Below are positions 1 through 7,254 of a stretch of DNA of 61,767 bases, piece by piece. Under the pieces are notes generated by a model that did not search any database, was not told where the DNA came from, and saw only the letters and a list, made by a program, of their open reading frames with translations. Numbering within the stretch: the first letter of the stretch is position 1; each line of letters starts with the position of its first letter. Where the stretch lies: positions 1 through 61,767 of the forward strand of contig JBBWZQ010000161.1 of the NCBI GenBank assembly GCA_039649115.1. Reading direction: 5' to 3'. The DNA is from DATEJJ01 sp039649115. GTDB taxonomy: Bacteria > Actinomycetota > Actinomycetes > Mycobacteriales > Micromonosporaceae. Both the position numbers and the translations under genes were made by a program.

Positions 1-261
1 TCCTGGCAGGGCGGCTTCCAGGGCGAGGTGACGGTGCGGGCCGGCGCCTCGGCCATCAACGGCTGGACCGTGACCTGGACGTTGGCCAGCGGCCAGACCA
101 TCAGCCAACTCTGGAACGGCACGCTGACCACCAGCGGCTCGGCGGTCACGGTGAAGAACGTCTCCTGGAACGGCACGCTCGGGGCGAGCACCTCGACCAC
201 GTTCGGATTCACCGGCACCGGCAGCGCATCGACGCCGGCACCGGCCTGCACCAGCCCTTGA
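1..261 (+). CDS. C-terminal part of a secreted protein ending in a CBM2 carbohydrate-binding module (5' end outside window)
   Basis: The frame is open from the first base and stops at 261. The 86 visible residues match the second half of a family 2 carbohydrate-binding module: a WQGGFQGEVTV stretch, then GWTVTWTL, QLWNG, a WNGTL turn, FGFTG, and a final cysteine four residues before the end. In CBM2 that cysteine normally pairs with one near the domain start. Such modules anchor secreted cellulases, xylanases, chitinases or lytic polysaccharide monooxygenases to cellulose or chitin. The catalytic part lies to the left, so the enzyme type cannot be told. Codon use is strongly G/C at position 3, as in the core genome. 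Confidence 0.85.
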   Translation, partial: SWQGGFQGEVTVRAGASAINGWTVTWTLASGQTISQLWNGTLTTSGSAVTVKNVSWNGTLGASTSTTFGFTGTGSASTPAPACTSP

Positions 262-539
262 CCATCCGGCCCCTCCACGAACGCGATGCCGCCGAGCAAT
301 AGCACCGACCTGGCCCCTGCGGCATACAACGTCTTGAGTACGGCGTCCGGTGTGCCGGCTGCTGGCGCCGCGGGCAGCCCGAACGCGCAGCGCCCGTGGC
401 TACCCGCTACCGCCTCTTCCAAACGGCTGGCTGCCGCGGTCACCCGCCGATCGCGTAAGCCACGGTTACCACCTGCCGTCCGCGCATCCACTACTCCCGC
501 GTTGCGCCGTTCATCGTATTTCTTGGCCGTCCTCAGCAT
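1..539 (-). CDS. Doubtful minus-strand ORF running off the left edge
   Basis: From an ATG at 539 the minus strand stays open to the window edge (about 180 codons, no stop seen). It starts 10 bases after the stop of the 53-residue ORF at 550-711, which could mean an operon. Residues 1-90 are hydrophilic and partly helical (KKYDERRN, RDRRVTAAASRLEEA) and resemble a coding sequence. From 261 to 1 it runs antisense to the CBM2 gene, and that part is likely open only because the CBM2 codons end in G or C. No family is recognised and there is no good ribosome-binding site. Treat as possible remnant or chance ORF. Between 262 and 549 nothing else convincing is visible. Confidence 0.18.
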   Translation of the reverse strand, partial: MLRTAKKYDERRNAGVVDARTAGGNRGLRDRRVTAAASRLEEAVAGSHGRCAFGLPAAPAAGTPDAVLKTLYAAGARSVLLLGGIAFVEGPDGQGLVQAGAGVDALPVPVNPNVVEVLAPSVPFQETFFTVTAEPLVVSVPFQSWLMVWPLANVQVTVQPLMAEAPARTVTSPWKPPCQ

Positions 540-549
540 TCCAAGCAGA

Positions 550-711
550 TTAAGATAGCTTGCCTTTGCGCTGTGCGTTGGGCTCGTTCCTGGCATCGAC
601 CATCTGAGCGCGAAGTGCCGCTCGCTCGTTGCTGCGGGCTCGTGGTTTCTCAAGTTGTTGCTCTTGCTCGCGAATGCGTGCCTGCCGTTCCCGGTCGCGT
701 TCTTGCTGCAT
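550..711 (-). CDS. Small charged helical protein, 53 aa, unknown
   Basis: ATG at 711, TAA at 552-550. The product begins MQQERDRERQARIREQEQQ and is dominated by Arg, Glu and Gln, which predicts a single long helix or coiled coil without a membrane segment. It lies 76 bases after the cyclo-ligase-like gene on the same strand, so it could be the third gene of the XRE operon. The ribosome-binding site is weak. The amino-acid pattern is unlike the usual Ala/Gly/Arg-rich antisense noise of this genome, which is the main reason to list it. Function unknown. Confidence 0.35.
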   Translation of the reverse strand: MQQERDRERQARIREQEQQLEKPRARSNERAALRAQMVDARNEPNAQRKGKLS

Positions 712-787
712 CCTGGTAAAGGAGTCCCTGACGCCTCCCTACACCATTTGGGACAGCGTTTCCAGAACAAATGCCACGTACCGCTCA

Positions 788-1513
788 CTACTGCCCGCTG
801 CCGAATAGGGCGAGTACGGGGATCTCCGCGACCTTCGCCGCGCTCAGTTGGCTCAGCACAATCCCGTTCGGCCGTCGCGCCGGTCCACACCGGATCACCT
901 CGTCCGGCGTCACGATCAGGTCCACGCTGAAGTCGTGCTCGATCTCGGGCAGTTCGTCCTCAACGACCTGGAGCTGGTGCACGGTCGTCACGATGACCGT
1001 CTCCGGCCGGATCAGTCCGGCTTCGGTCAGCAGCGCTACTTCGATGTCCGAGTACCCCTCGCCCTTACCGACCCGTACGCCCTGGCGGTTGACCGCCACG
1101 CTGCCGCAGACGACCAGGTCAACCGGACGCATCACGTCGACCGCGATCGTTGGTGCCGCGTTCGCCGCAGCCGCACTACTGGCGGCCGTCGCAAACGGCG
1201 TCGTCAGCACAACCGGGTCCAGCAGATAGAACGGCTTCGGCGTAGCCAGCCGCGGAACGGCCATATACAGCAGCTTGCCCTCGTGAAGCACCCGTACCCG
1301 GACCGGCAACTGGGCCTTGTCAGGGTTGGTCTTGATGACCTCCGCTGCCCGCCACGCTTCCAGTACGGCGAGCCGTTCGGCGGCCTGATCGGCGCCGACG
1401 AAGTTGGGGATGTGGCCGGCAACGCCCGGGGGTGCGGCACCTTCACGTTCCAGCAGCGACCAGATGCGCTCGCGCGCTTGTTGCTTGGTCTGGTCGATGT
1501 CCTTCGCCGTCAC
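788..1513 (-). CDS. 5-formyltetrahydrofolate cyclo-ligase-like protein
   Basis: 241 residues, GTG start at 1513 with an AGGAG site eight bases upstream. The C-terminal half has the glycine-rich GVRVGKGEGYSDIE segment typical of the 5-formyl-THF cyclo-ligase fold, where it helps bind ATP and folate. An N-terminal helical region includes ARERIWSLLE and HIPNFVGADQAAERL. True cyclo-ligases convert 5-formyl-THF to 5,10-methenyl-THF at the expense of ATP. This protein is longer than bacterial housekeeping enzymes (about 190 residues) and resembles the MTHFSD-like subfamily, so its substrate is uncertain. It starts 10 bases after the XRE regulator gene, so the two should be co-transcribed. Confidence 0.75.
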   Translation of the reverse strand: MTAKDIDQTKQQARERIWSLLEREGAAPPGVAGHIPNFVGADQAAERLAVLEAWRAAEVIKTNPDKAQLPVRVRVLHEGKLLYMAVPRLATPKPFYLLDPVVLTTPFATAASSAAAANAAPTIAVDVMRPVDLVVCGSVAVNRQGVRVGKGEGYSDIEVALLTEAGLIRPETVIVTTVHQLQVVEDELPEIEHDFSVDLIVTPDEVIRCGPARRPNGIVLSQLSAAKVAEIPVLALFGSGQ

Positions 1514-1523
1514 GCCCGTACTC

Positions 1524-2687
1524 CTACGCTGCGGTCATCAGTCCCAGAAGCCTATCGTTGACCTCCTGGACGACGCGCTCGTTGCGCCACGGCTTCAGCT
1601 CGCGGGCGGCCGTGAAGACGATGTTGAGCCCGCCACCGCCGCGGCTCACCTCCACCACGTCGATCGCCTCGTGCAGGCGGACCACAGCGGTATCGACGTT
1701 GCGTTGGCGGATGCCGGCCAGTGCCAGGTTGCCGAGCACGATGGCCGTCGCCTTCTTCTGGTCCTTGAGCATCTGGCGGGTGGCGTTGAGGATCGACTCG
1801 GCCTTGCCGGGCTTGCCGAGGAACAAGAAACACGAACCGGCCAGGCGGCCGTGCTGGCTGGGTGAGAACAGGACGCCGGCGGGATCGTCGGCCGTGATGC
1901 GTGCGAAGTGCGTCTCGGCTACGCCCAGGGCGTCGTCGCAACTGCTTCCGTCACCGAGCATGGCGTAAGCCTCGCCGACGTGCAGCATGGCTAGTCCGGC
2001 AAGAACGTGGCTGCCAGGCTCGGCAGCCACCGCCGCCCGGTGCGCCAGCGCCAGGCCGTCGTGTGGACTCCTTATGCCGTACAGCGCGACATAGCTCTTA
2101 CGCAGTTCGGCATTTGCTTCGCTCACGGCATCGCGCCGCTGCTGGGCAGCAGCGATGGCCTGATCGAAAAAATGGTTCGCCGTTCCGTGGTCGCGCCGCT
2201 GCGAGGCATCCCAGACAAGCTGCCCCATGAGGGTGGTCGCTTCTACTTCGGCGGCCAGCAGTTCGCGGCGTACCAGGCTGGCCGCGTGCTCGCGCAGAAA
2301 GACCGTCTGTCCGTACAACTGGCCCGCCTCAGCGAGCAGCAGCGTTGAGGGCATGTGGTCGTACTGCTCGTCAAGCTGCTGGAGCTGATCACGCAGGTAC
2401 GCGACGGCGACCAAATCGACCCTGCCTGGGTTCTTGAGGACGTAGTCAAGTCGCTCATTGACGCGAGCAGGCATGTCGCCCACGTCGGCCAGCAGCGCCG
2501 CCAACTCCTCGACGGGAACCTTGAGGGCGCGGGCGAGGTTGGGCCGGTGCCAGGGCTGCGGTTCGGTGTCTGCCCGCTCCCAACGGACGACGGTCGAACG
2601 GTCAACGCCGATCGCCTCGGCCAACCGTTCCTGGCTGAACCCCAACGCCTTGCGGCGCTGCGCCAGGCGGTGCCGTTTCCGAGGCAC
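1524..2687 (-). CDS. XRE-family regulator with TPR-like C-terminal region
   Basis: 387 residues from the GTG at 2687, preceded by GGAAGGA. Residues 5-60 form a Cro/C1-type helix-turn-helix (FSQERLAEAIGVDRSTVVRW is the recognition part). The rest is alpha-helical with Ala/Leu-rich paired helices like tetratricopeptide repeats, as in large actinomycete XRE-TPR regulators. A longer reading from 2807 would add 40 residues with no family resemblance and no ribosome site, so it was not used. The gene heads an operon with the cyclo-ligase-like gene and diverges from three CxxC miniprotein genes at 2940-3669, which it may regulate (inference). Confidence 0.8.
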   Translation of the reverse strand: MPRKRHRLAQRRKALGFSQERLAEAIGVDRSTVVRWERADTEPQPWHRPNLARALKVPVEELAALLADVGDMPARVNERLDYVLKNPGRVDLVAVAYLRDQLQQLDEQYDHMPSTLLLAEAGQLYGQTVFLREHAASLVRRELLAAEVEATTLMGQLVWDASQRRDHGTANHFFDQAIAAAQQRRDAVSEANAELRKSYVALYGIRSPHDGLALAHRAAVAAEPGSHVLAGLAMLHVGEAYAMLGDGSSCDDALGVAETHFARITADDPAGVLFSPSQHGRLAGSCFLFLGKPGKAESILNATRQMLKDQKKATAIVLGNLALAGIRQRNVDTAVVRLHEAIDVVEVSRGGGGLNIVFTAARELKPWRNERVVQEVNDRLLGLMTAA

Positions 2688-2939
2688 GTTCGTCTTCCTT
2701 CCACCGTTTCTGCCGCTGATGAGTCCATTGACGCAGGCCAGGCCACCCGGCGCAACGGCGGTGCAGCATTTCTGCGCCTTTCCCGAAGTGTTGATCTCCA
2801 TTCGCACCCGATTGGGTGGGTGAGTGGCACCGGGACGGGTGCTGGACAGACAGCGGACAACGACGATCTTGCCGGCCCTGCTGCCGGCGTGCGAGCCCGC
2901 CCGTCTCGGTGCCCTCCAAAAATCGAGGGAGGCGTACGA
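2688..2939. promoter_or_regulatory. Divergent promoter region between XRE regulator and miniprotein operon
   Basis: 252 bases separate the two start codons. A GAGGGAGG ribosome site for the right-hand gene lies at 2925-2932. The segment contains relatively A/T-rich patches near 2760-2810 and no convincing ORF of its own. A clear -10/-35 pair or long palindrome is not evident by eye, so the operator cannot be placed. Confidence 0.4.
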
Positions 2940-3092
2940 GTGATCTATCTACTTGGCACCATCGCCGCCGGTGCCGCCCTGCTCGGCTTCCTCATTGGCC
3001 TGTGCAGCTTCAAGGTCAAGAGCCGCTGGTGTCCGGAGTGCGGGGCGATGACACTGCCAGAGCGGCCGGTCAGCCAGGAGAAAGCGTCGTGA
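2940..3092 (+). CDS. Small membrane protein with CPECG motif, 50 aa
   Basis: GTG at 2940 with GAGGGAGG seven bases upstream. Residues 2-22 form one hydrophobic segment (IYLLGTIAAGAALLGFLIGL), followed by a basic stretch and CPECG near residues 31-35, a zinc-knuckle-like half site, and a short hydrophilic tail. Topology is probably one membrane helix with the CxxC end in the cytoplasm. The stop overlaps the next start as GTGA, so translation should be coupled. No family recognised. It could partner the two CxxC proteins encoded directly downstream. Confidence 0.6.
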   Translation: MIYLLGTIAAGAALLGFLIGLCSFKVKSRWCPECGAMTLPERPVSQEKAS

Positions 3093-3307
3093 GTACGACG
3101 ACCTACCTTGCAGGCGCGGCACTAGAGCAGCTTGACGCCGCACAGACCGAGATTGACGCGCATGTGCACACACGGCTTGGCTGCTGCACAACATGCGGTG
3201 AATTGGCGCCGTGCGCTGCCCGGTCGGCGGCCTCGGCGGTGTTCGCGAGGTACGGCCAGTTGCCGAGGCGACGGCCGGGGCTGGCTTTGCAAGGAGTAGC
3301 CCGGTGA
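3089..3307 (+). CDS. Cysteine-rich miniprotein, 72 aa
   Basis: GTG at 3089 overlaps the stop of the preceding gene (GTGA), with AGGAG at 3076-3080. An N-terminal helix (LAGAALEQLDAAQTEIDAH) is followed by CCTTCGELAPC around residues 32-42, a compact cluster of four cysteines that could bind zinc. The C-terminus is basic. The stop again overlaps the next start by GTGA. Small proteins with this helix-then-CxxC layout often sit beside XRE regulators in actinomycetes. Their role is not known to me. Confidence 0.6.
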   Translation: MSTTTYLAGAALEQLDAAQTEIDAHVHTRLGCCTTCGELAPCAARSAASAVFARYGQLPRRRPGLALQGVAR

Positions 3308-3669
3308 GGCAGGAGCACTTGCCAGAGCGGCCGAAGTGGCAATGCATGGAGTGCGCCGTCGACTGGCCTTGTGAACCAGTACGCCCGATGCTCGTTAGCG
3401 CGCACTCTGGCAGTCGCGTCGCAGTCCAGCACCACATGGCCTGGCTGTTGGTCACGGCAGCCGGTGAGTTGAGCGTGGCGGGTCCCGCCAAGTTGTTCGG
3501 GCGCTTCCTGGCCTGGACGCTGGACGAGGGTCAGGTTTGCCGGGTGTGCGGCAAAGCCGGGCACGACTTCCTCCCCGGCGTACCGCCGAGGCTGATGCCG
3601 TGCGATGGGTACGCGATTGAGCCGGTACGACGGGCGAGGGGGGGTGAGGCGGCTCACGCCGGACAATGA
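3304..3669 (+). CDS. Zinc-ribbon-like protein with WxC..C...WPC motif, 121 aa
   Basis: GTG at 3304 with AAGGAG nine bases upstream and a GTGA overlap with the previous stop. The N-terminus EHLPERPKWQCMECAVDWPC is a motif found in a recurrent actinomycete family of small proteins beside XRE regulators, sometimes loosely labelled flavin reductase. A helical middle follows (HHMAWLLVTAAGEL, LFGRFLAWTL), then a second cysteine pair, CRVCGKAGHD. Two CxxC pairs suggest a structural zinc site. The TGA lies in the loop of the inverted repeat at 3655-3683. Function unknown; the last gene of the miniprotein operon. Confidence 0.7.
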   Translation: MRQEHLPERPKWQCMECAVDWPCEPVRPMLVSAHSGSRVAVQHHMAWLLVTAAGELSVAGPAKLFGRFLAWTLDEGQVCRVCGKAGHDFLPGVPPRLMPCDGYAIEPVRRARGGEAAHAGQ

Positions 3670-3683
3670 TCTTGTCCGGCGTG
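3655..3683. terminator. Strong 12-bp inverted repeat, likely bidirectional terminator
   Basis: A perfect 12-bp stem (3655-3666 with 3672-3683) closes a five-base loop. The stop codon of the 121-residue protein sits in the stem-loop at 3667-3669. The hairpin lies downstream of both the plus-strand miniprotein operon and the minus-strand tRNA-Val gene, so it can end both transcripts. There is no T-run, as is common in actinobacterial terminators. Confidence 0.75.
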
Positions 3684-3701
3684 GTGTGAATAAGAACGGT
3701 C

Positions 3702-3776
3702 TGGTGGGCACGGCTGGGTTCGAACCAGCGACCCCTCGGTTGTAAGCCGAGTGCTCTTCCGCTGAGCTACGCGCCC
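3702..3776 (-). tRNA. tRNA-Val (anticodon TAC)
   Basis: Read on the minus strand, the 75 bases fold into a complete cloverleaf: seven-pair acceptor stem (GGGCGCG with CGTGCCC, one G-T pair), D arm GCTC/GAGC, anticodon stem CTCGG/CCGAG with loop CTTACAA giving anticodon TAC, a five-base variable loop, and T arm GCTGG/CCAGC with TTCGAAC. The CCA end is encoded. The 3' end points to the accessory-looking segment 1-3700, which is the usual geometry for integration of mobile elements into tRNA genes. Confidence 0.95.
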
Positions 3777-3863
3777 CGGGCAGGCGGCAAGTGTACCGTG
3801 CCGGCTCGTACCGGCGCGCCCGTGCACCGGACCGGCGTGGCCGGACCGGTGCGGCGCGCCGGC

Positions 3864-4328
3864 TCAGCCGGTGGCCGAGTCCAGCGCCTTGCGCCAGCCG
3901 TCCTGGTCGCGGGCTTCACCCGGCCCGTTCATCTCGGCGAACCGCACGACACCCTCGCGGTCGATCACGAAGGTGCCCCGGTTCGCGAAACCCTTCACGT
4001 CGTTGAAGACCCCGTACGCCTGGGCCACCGCTCCGTGCGGCCAGAAGTCCGCGAGCAGGGGAAAGTCGTACCCCTGCTGGTCGGCCCAGACCTTGTGGCT
4101 GTACGGGGAGTCGACGCTGATCGTCAGCACCTGCACGTCGTCGTTCGCGAAGTCGCCGAGGTTGTCCCGCACCTGGCAAAGCTCGCCCTGGCAGGTGCCG
4201 GTGAACGCCAGCGGGTAGAAGACCAGCAGGACGGCCTTGCTCCCGCGGAAGTCCGAGAGCCGGACCTCCTGGTTGTTCTGATCCTTGAGGACGAAGTCAG
4301 GCGCCTGCGCGCCTACCCCGATCGGCAT
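3864..4328 (-). CDS. ahpE: AhpE-type peroxiredoxin
   Basis: 154 residues from the ATG at 4328, preceded by AAAGGGG; a longer reading to 4355 lacks a ribosome site. The thioredoxin fold carries the peroxiredoxin motif PLAFTGTCQGELC with peroxidatic Cys46, and FWPHGAVAQAYGVFN and NRGTFVID as in mycobacterial AhpE. These enzymes reduce peroxides and peroxynitrite in the cytoplasm. From memory, mycobacterial AhpE has an Asp five residues after the active Cys; here that position is Cys51, the spacing used by the resolving cysteine in Bcp. It lies beside the DUF3052 gene on the same strand, an order also seen near aceE in other actinomycetes. Confidence 0.92.
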   Translation of the reverse strand: MPIGVGAQAPDFVLKDQNNQEVRLSDFRGSKAVLLVFYPLAFTGTCQGELCQVRDNLGDFANDDVQVLTISVDSPYSHKVWADQQGYDFPLLADFWPHGAVAQAYGVFNDVKGFANRGTFVIDREGVVRFAEMNGPGEARDQDGWRKALDSATG

Positions 4329-4357
4329 GCGTACCCCTTTGTGATGAACTGACATGA

Positions 4358-4798
4358 TCAGCGCTTGCTGCGTGCCGCCCGGGGAGCCACCAGCCGGGCA
4401 CCGCTCCAGTCTTTACCAGCGCTGATGATGGAGGTCTGCTGGAGCCCCGCCGTCGGCGCGGACTCGGTGATCTCGCTGGGTTCCACATGTCCGGGGCGGC
4501 CGGCCTTGGGGGTCAGCAGCCACACGGCGCCGTTGTCGGCCAGCGGGGCGATGGCGCCGATGAGTGTGTCGACCAGGTCCCCGTCGCCGTCGCGCCACCA
4601 CAGCAGCACCACGTCGACAACCTCGTCGGTGTCCTCGTCAACGAATTCCTCCCCGCAGCGATCGATCAGGGCGTCGCGGAGATCTTCGTCGACGTCGTCG
4701 TCGTACCCCATCTCCATAACGACCATCCCCGGTTCGATACCGAACCGGTCCGCCAGGCTGCGTACGCCATCGGCGGCCTGACCAGCGGTCGCGCTCAC
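4358..4798 (-). CDS. DUF3052 family protein
   Basis: 146 residues from the GTG at 4798, which has GAGGAGG eight bases upstream. The acidic middle MEMGYDDDVDEDLRDALIDR, the VDVVLLWWRDGDGDL segment and the GRPGHVEPSEI segment match the actinobacterial family known as DUF3052. Function is unknown. The gene sits 29 bases upstream of ahpE on the same strand, so they may be co-transcribed. In Streptomyces and relatives this family also lies close to aceE and a peroxiredoxin gene, and the neighbourhood is conserved here. Confidence 0.85.
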   Translation of the reverse strand: MSATAGQAADGVRSLADRFGIEPGMVVMEMGYDDDVDEDLRDALIDRCGEEFVDEDTDEVVDVVLLWWRDGDGDLVDTLIGAIAPLADNGAVWLLTPKAGRPGHVEPSEITESAPTAGLQQTSIISAGKDWSGARLVAPRAARSKR

Positions 4799-4918
4799 TG
4801 TTACTTGCCTCCTCAAGTGTTTCCTCGGCGGCGTCGCGCTCGACGCCGTTGCGCGTAGTCCACAAGGTCCGGGCGTCCCGCGCAAGTGGCGCACCGTACA
4901 CATCGCAAAAGATACGGC

Positions 4919-7219
4919 CTAACTCTCCAGGATGGAGTGCGCACCTTGAAGGATGGAGTCCTCACTGACCAGGACATGTCGGGCGGCCGGCCCGAGTGGG
5001 ACAAATGAGTCGATCGACGCAACCCGGCGGATCGAGCCGACGTACCCACGGTCGGTGAGGGCCGCCAGCACTCCCTCGCCCACCCCGCCGGAGCGCCGGG
5101 TCTCGTCCACCACCAGTACCCGGCGGGTGGCGGTTGACTCGCGGACGATGTCGTCCACCGGCAGCGGCGCCAGCCAGCGCAGGTCCACCACCCGGGAGCC
5201 GATCCCCGACTCGGCGAGCTGGGCGGCGGCGCGCAGCGACATGCGCACCCCGTTGCCGAACGTGAGGATGGTCAGGTCCGCGCCGGAGCCGACCAGGTCG
5301 ACCCGGGCCCGGCCGACCGGTACGTGCGCGTTGGTCCAGTCCACCGGCGCCGGGTACGGGGCGGCCCACCCTCCGTCGCCGACCTCGTAGAGGTCACGGC
5401 TGTGGTAGAGCGCGATCGGCTCCAGCAGGACGCCGACGGTACCGTCGACCAGCGCCGAGGCCAGCAGGGTGCGCAGCAGGGCGGCCGCGTCGTCCGGGCG
5501 CGCCGGGCAGGCGACGACCAGCCCCGGGATGTCCCGCAGCACGGCGACGGCATTGTCGTTGTGGAAGTGCCCGCCGAACCCCTCCTGGTACGCGAGGCCG
5601 GCCAGGCGCAGCACGAGCGGGTTGCGGTACGCGCCGCTGGAGAAGAACGACATGGTGGCCGCCTCGCCACGCAGCTGGTCCTCGGCGTTGTGCAGGTACG
5701 CGAGATACTGGATCTCCGGGATGGGCAGCATGCCGGACAGCCCGGCGCCGAGCGCGAGGCCGAGGACGGACGTCTCGTCGAGCAGCGTGTCGAACACCCG
5801 GGAGGCGCCGAAGCGCTCCCGCAGGCCCTTCGTCACCCCGTACACCCCGCCCTTGACTGCCACGTCCTCGCCGAACAAGAGCGACTGTGGCCAGGAGATC
5901 ATCGCGTCGGTCAGGGTGGCGTTGATGGCCTGGGCCAGCGTCAGCGGCCCGGCCTCCTCCGGCAGCTTGCCCTCGAACACCTTGGCCCGCGCGGTGCCGG
6001 CGGGGGAGACGCTGGCGGCCACGGCGTCGCCGGCCTCGGCGACCGCCCGGGCCACCCGCACCGGCCGGCGCGGCGCCAGCGGCGCGACCACCTCGGCGGC
6101 GCCGGCCAGCTTCGGCTCGCCCAGCACCTCCTCGGCCACCTTGCGCACCTGCCAGCCGATCTCGTCGTAACGGGACAGCAGCTCGGCGGGGGTGGCGAGG
6201 CCGGCCTCGACCAGCAGGGTGGCGGTGGCCACCAGGGGGTCACGGCCCAGGTCCGCGGCGATCTCGCCGGCCCCGCGGTACCCCACCTCGGCGTCGGCGC
6301 CCGCGTGACCCATCAGCCGCACCATGGACAGGTGCAGGACTGCCGGCCGGCGGTGCCGGCGCACCCAGGTGGCGGCCTGGGTGGCTGCTTCGAAGCAAGC
6401 CACCAGGTCACAGCCGTCCGCGGCGAAGTAGCGCAGCCCGGGCCGCGCCGACAGCGCCTGCGCCACCCACCCCTGCGGCGAGCGGACGCTCAGGCCGATG
6501 CCGTTGTCCTCGCAGACGAACAGGACCGGCAGCCGCAGCCCGGAGTGGTCGCACCAGCCGGCGGTGTTGAACGCGGCCGTCGCGCTGGCGTGGTTGATCG
6601 AGGCATCCCCGAAGGAGCAGACCACCAGGGCGTCGCCCGGCCAGTCGGCCGCCGGCAGGGCGGTGTCCGCGTCGGCGGCCCGCGTCAGCCGGCGGGCCCG
6701 TTCGATCGCGAAGCCCACCCCGACCGCGCGGGGCAGGTGGGACGCGATCGTGGAGGTGGTGGGGATGACGTTGAGGGCGGCGCTGCCGAAGACCTTGTGC
6801 CGGCCGCCCGCGATCGGCTCCCGGGCCGAGGCGACCAGGCCGCGCAGCACGTCGCGGATGGCGTCGTCGAGGCCGGCGGCCTGCATCGCGCGGGCGCAGA
6901 AGAACCCGCCGGACCGGTAGTGCAGCAGCGCCGGGTCGGTGTGGCGCAGGGCGGCCGCCACCGCCGCGTTGCCCTCGTGGCCGGCCGACCCGATCGTGTA
7001 GTACCCCTCGCCGAAGCTGCGCAGCCAGCGGGCAGCCAGGTCCAGGTGGCGGCTGGCGAGCTGGGCCTGGAACAACTGGTACGCGTGGGTGCCGGTGAGC
7101 GTCGCGCCGTCGCGTACCGGCTCGTCCGCCTCGCGTGGGGTGGTCGGGATGGCCAGTGCCCCGAGCGCACCCCGGAACCGCGCGTCAAGATCTTGAGGGG
7201 AGGTCACGTTCGACAGCAT
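4919..7219 (-). CDS. Thiamine-diphosphate 2-oxoacid dehydrogenase E1, alpha and beta subunits fused
   Basis: 766 residues from the ATG at 7219. The first half is an E1-alpha-like domain (YYTIGSAGHEGNAAVAAAL, CSFGDASINHASATAAFN as the thiamine-diphosphate/Mg site, CEDNGIGLSV). The second half is an E1-beta/transketolase domain (LFGEDVAVKGGVYGVTKGL, then HNDNAVAVLRDIPGL). Such proteins decarboxylate 2-oxoacids and pass the acyl group to a lipoyl E2. No E2 or E3 gene is nearby. The fused order alpha-beta resembles branched-chain or acetoin-type enzymes more than AceE, so the substrate is open. The reading from 7510 adds low-complexity residues only. A MarR gene lies 35 bases upstream on the same strand. 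Confidence 0.85.
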   Translation of the reverse strand: MLSNVTSPQDLDARFRGALGALAIPTTPREADEPVRDGATLTGTHAYQLFQAQLASRHLDLAARWLRSFGEGYYTIGSAGHEGNAAVAAALRHTDPALLHYRSGGFFCARAMQAAGLDDAIRDVLRGLVASAREPIAGGRHKVFGSAALNVIPTTSTIASHLPRAVGVGFAIERARRLTRAADADTALPAADWPGDALVVCSFGDASINHASATAAFNTAGWCDHSGLRLPVLFVCEDNGIGLSVRSPQGWVAQALSARPGLRYFAADGCDLVACFEAATQAATWVRRHRRPAVLHLSMVRLMGHAGADAEVGYRGAGEIAADLGRDPLVATATLLVEAGLATPAELLSRYDEIGWQVRKVAEEVLGEPKLAGAAEVVAPLAPRRPVRVARAVAEAGDAVAASVSPAGTARAKVFEGKLPEEAGPLTLAQAINATLTDAMISWPQSLLFGEDVAVKGGVYGVTKGLRERFGASRVFDTLLDETSVLGLALGAGLSGMLPIPEIQYLAYLHNAEDQLRGEAATMSFFSSGAYRNPLVLRLAGLAYQEGFGGHFHNDNAVAVLRDIPGLVVACPARPDDAAALLRTLLASALVDGTVGVLLEPIALYHSRDLYEVGDGGWAAPYPAPVDWTNAHVPVGRARVDLVGSGADLTILTFGNGVRMSLRAAAQLAESGIGSRVVDLRWLAPLPVDDIVRESTATRRVLVVDETRRSGGVGEGVLAALTDRGYVGSIRRVASIDSFVPLGPAARHVLVSEDSILQGAHSILES

Positions 7220-7254
7220 TACCGACCGCGCACCCGGGTTGCCACCCGGGCAGC

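Noticed and set aside
286..558. Plus-strand 90-codon ORF after the CBM2 gene
   Set aside because: Ser/Pro/Ala-rich with scattered rare codons, no ribosome site, and antisense to a more protein-like minus reading.
1524..2807. Longer start of the XRE regulator at 2807
   Set aside because: The added 40 residues match no family; GTG 2687 has GGAAGGA at the right distance and places the helix-turn-helix near the N-terminus.
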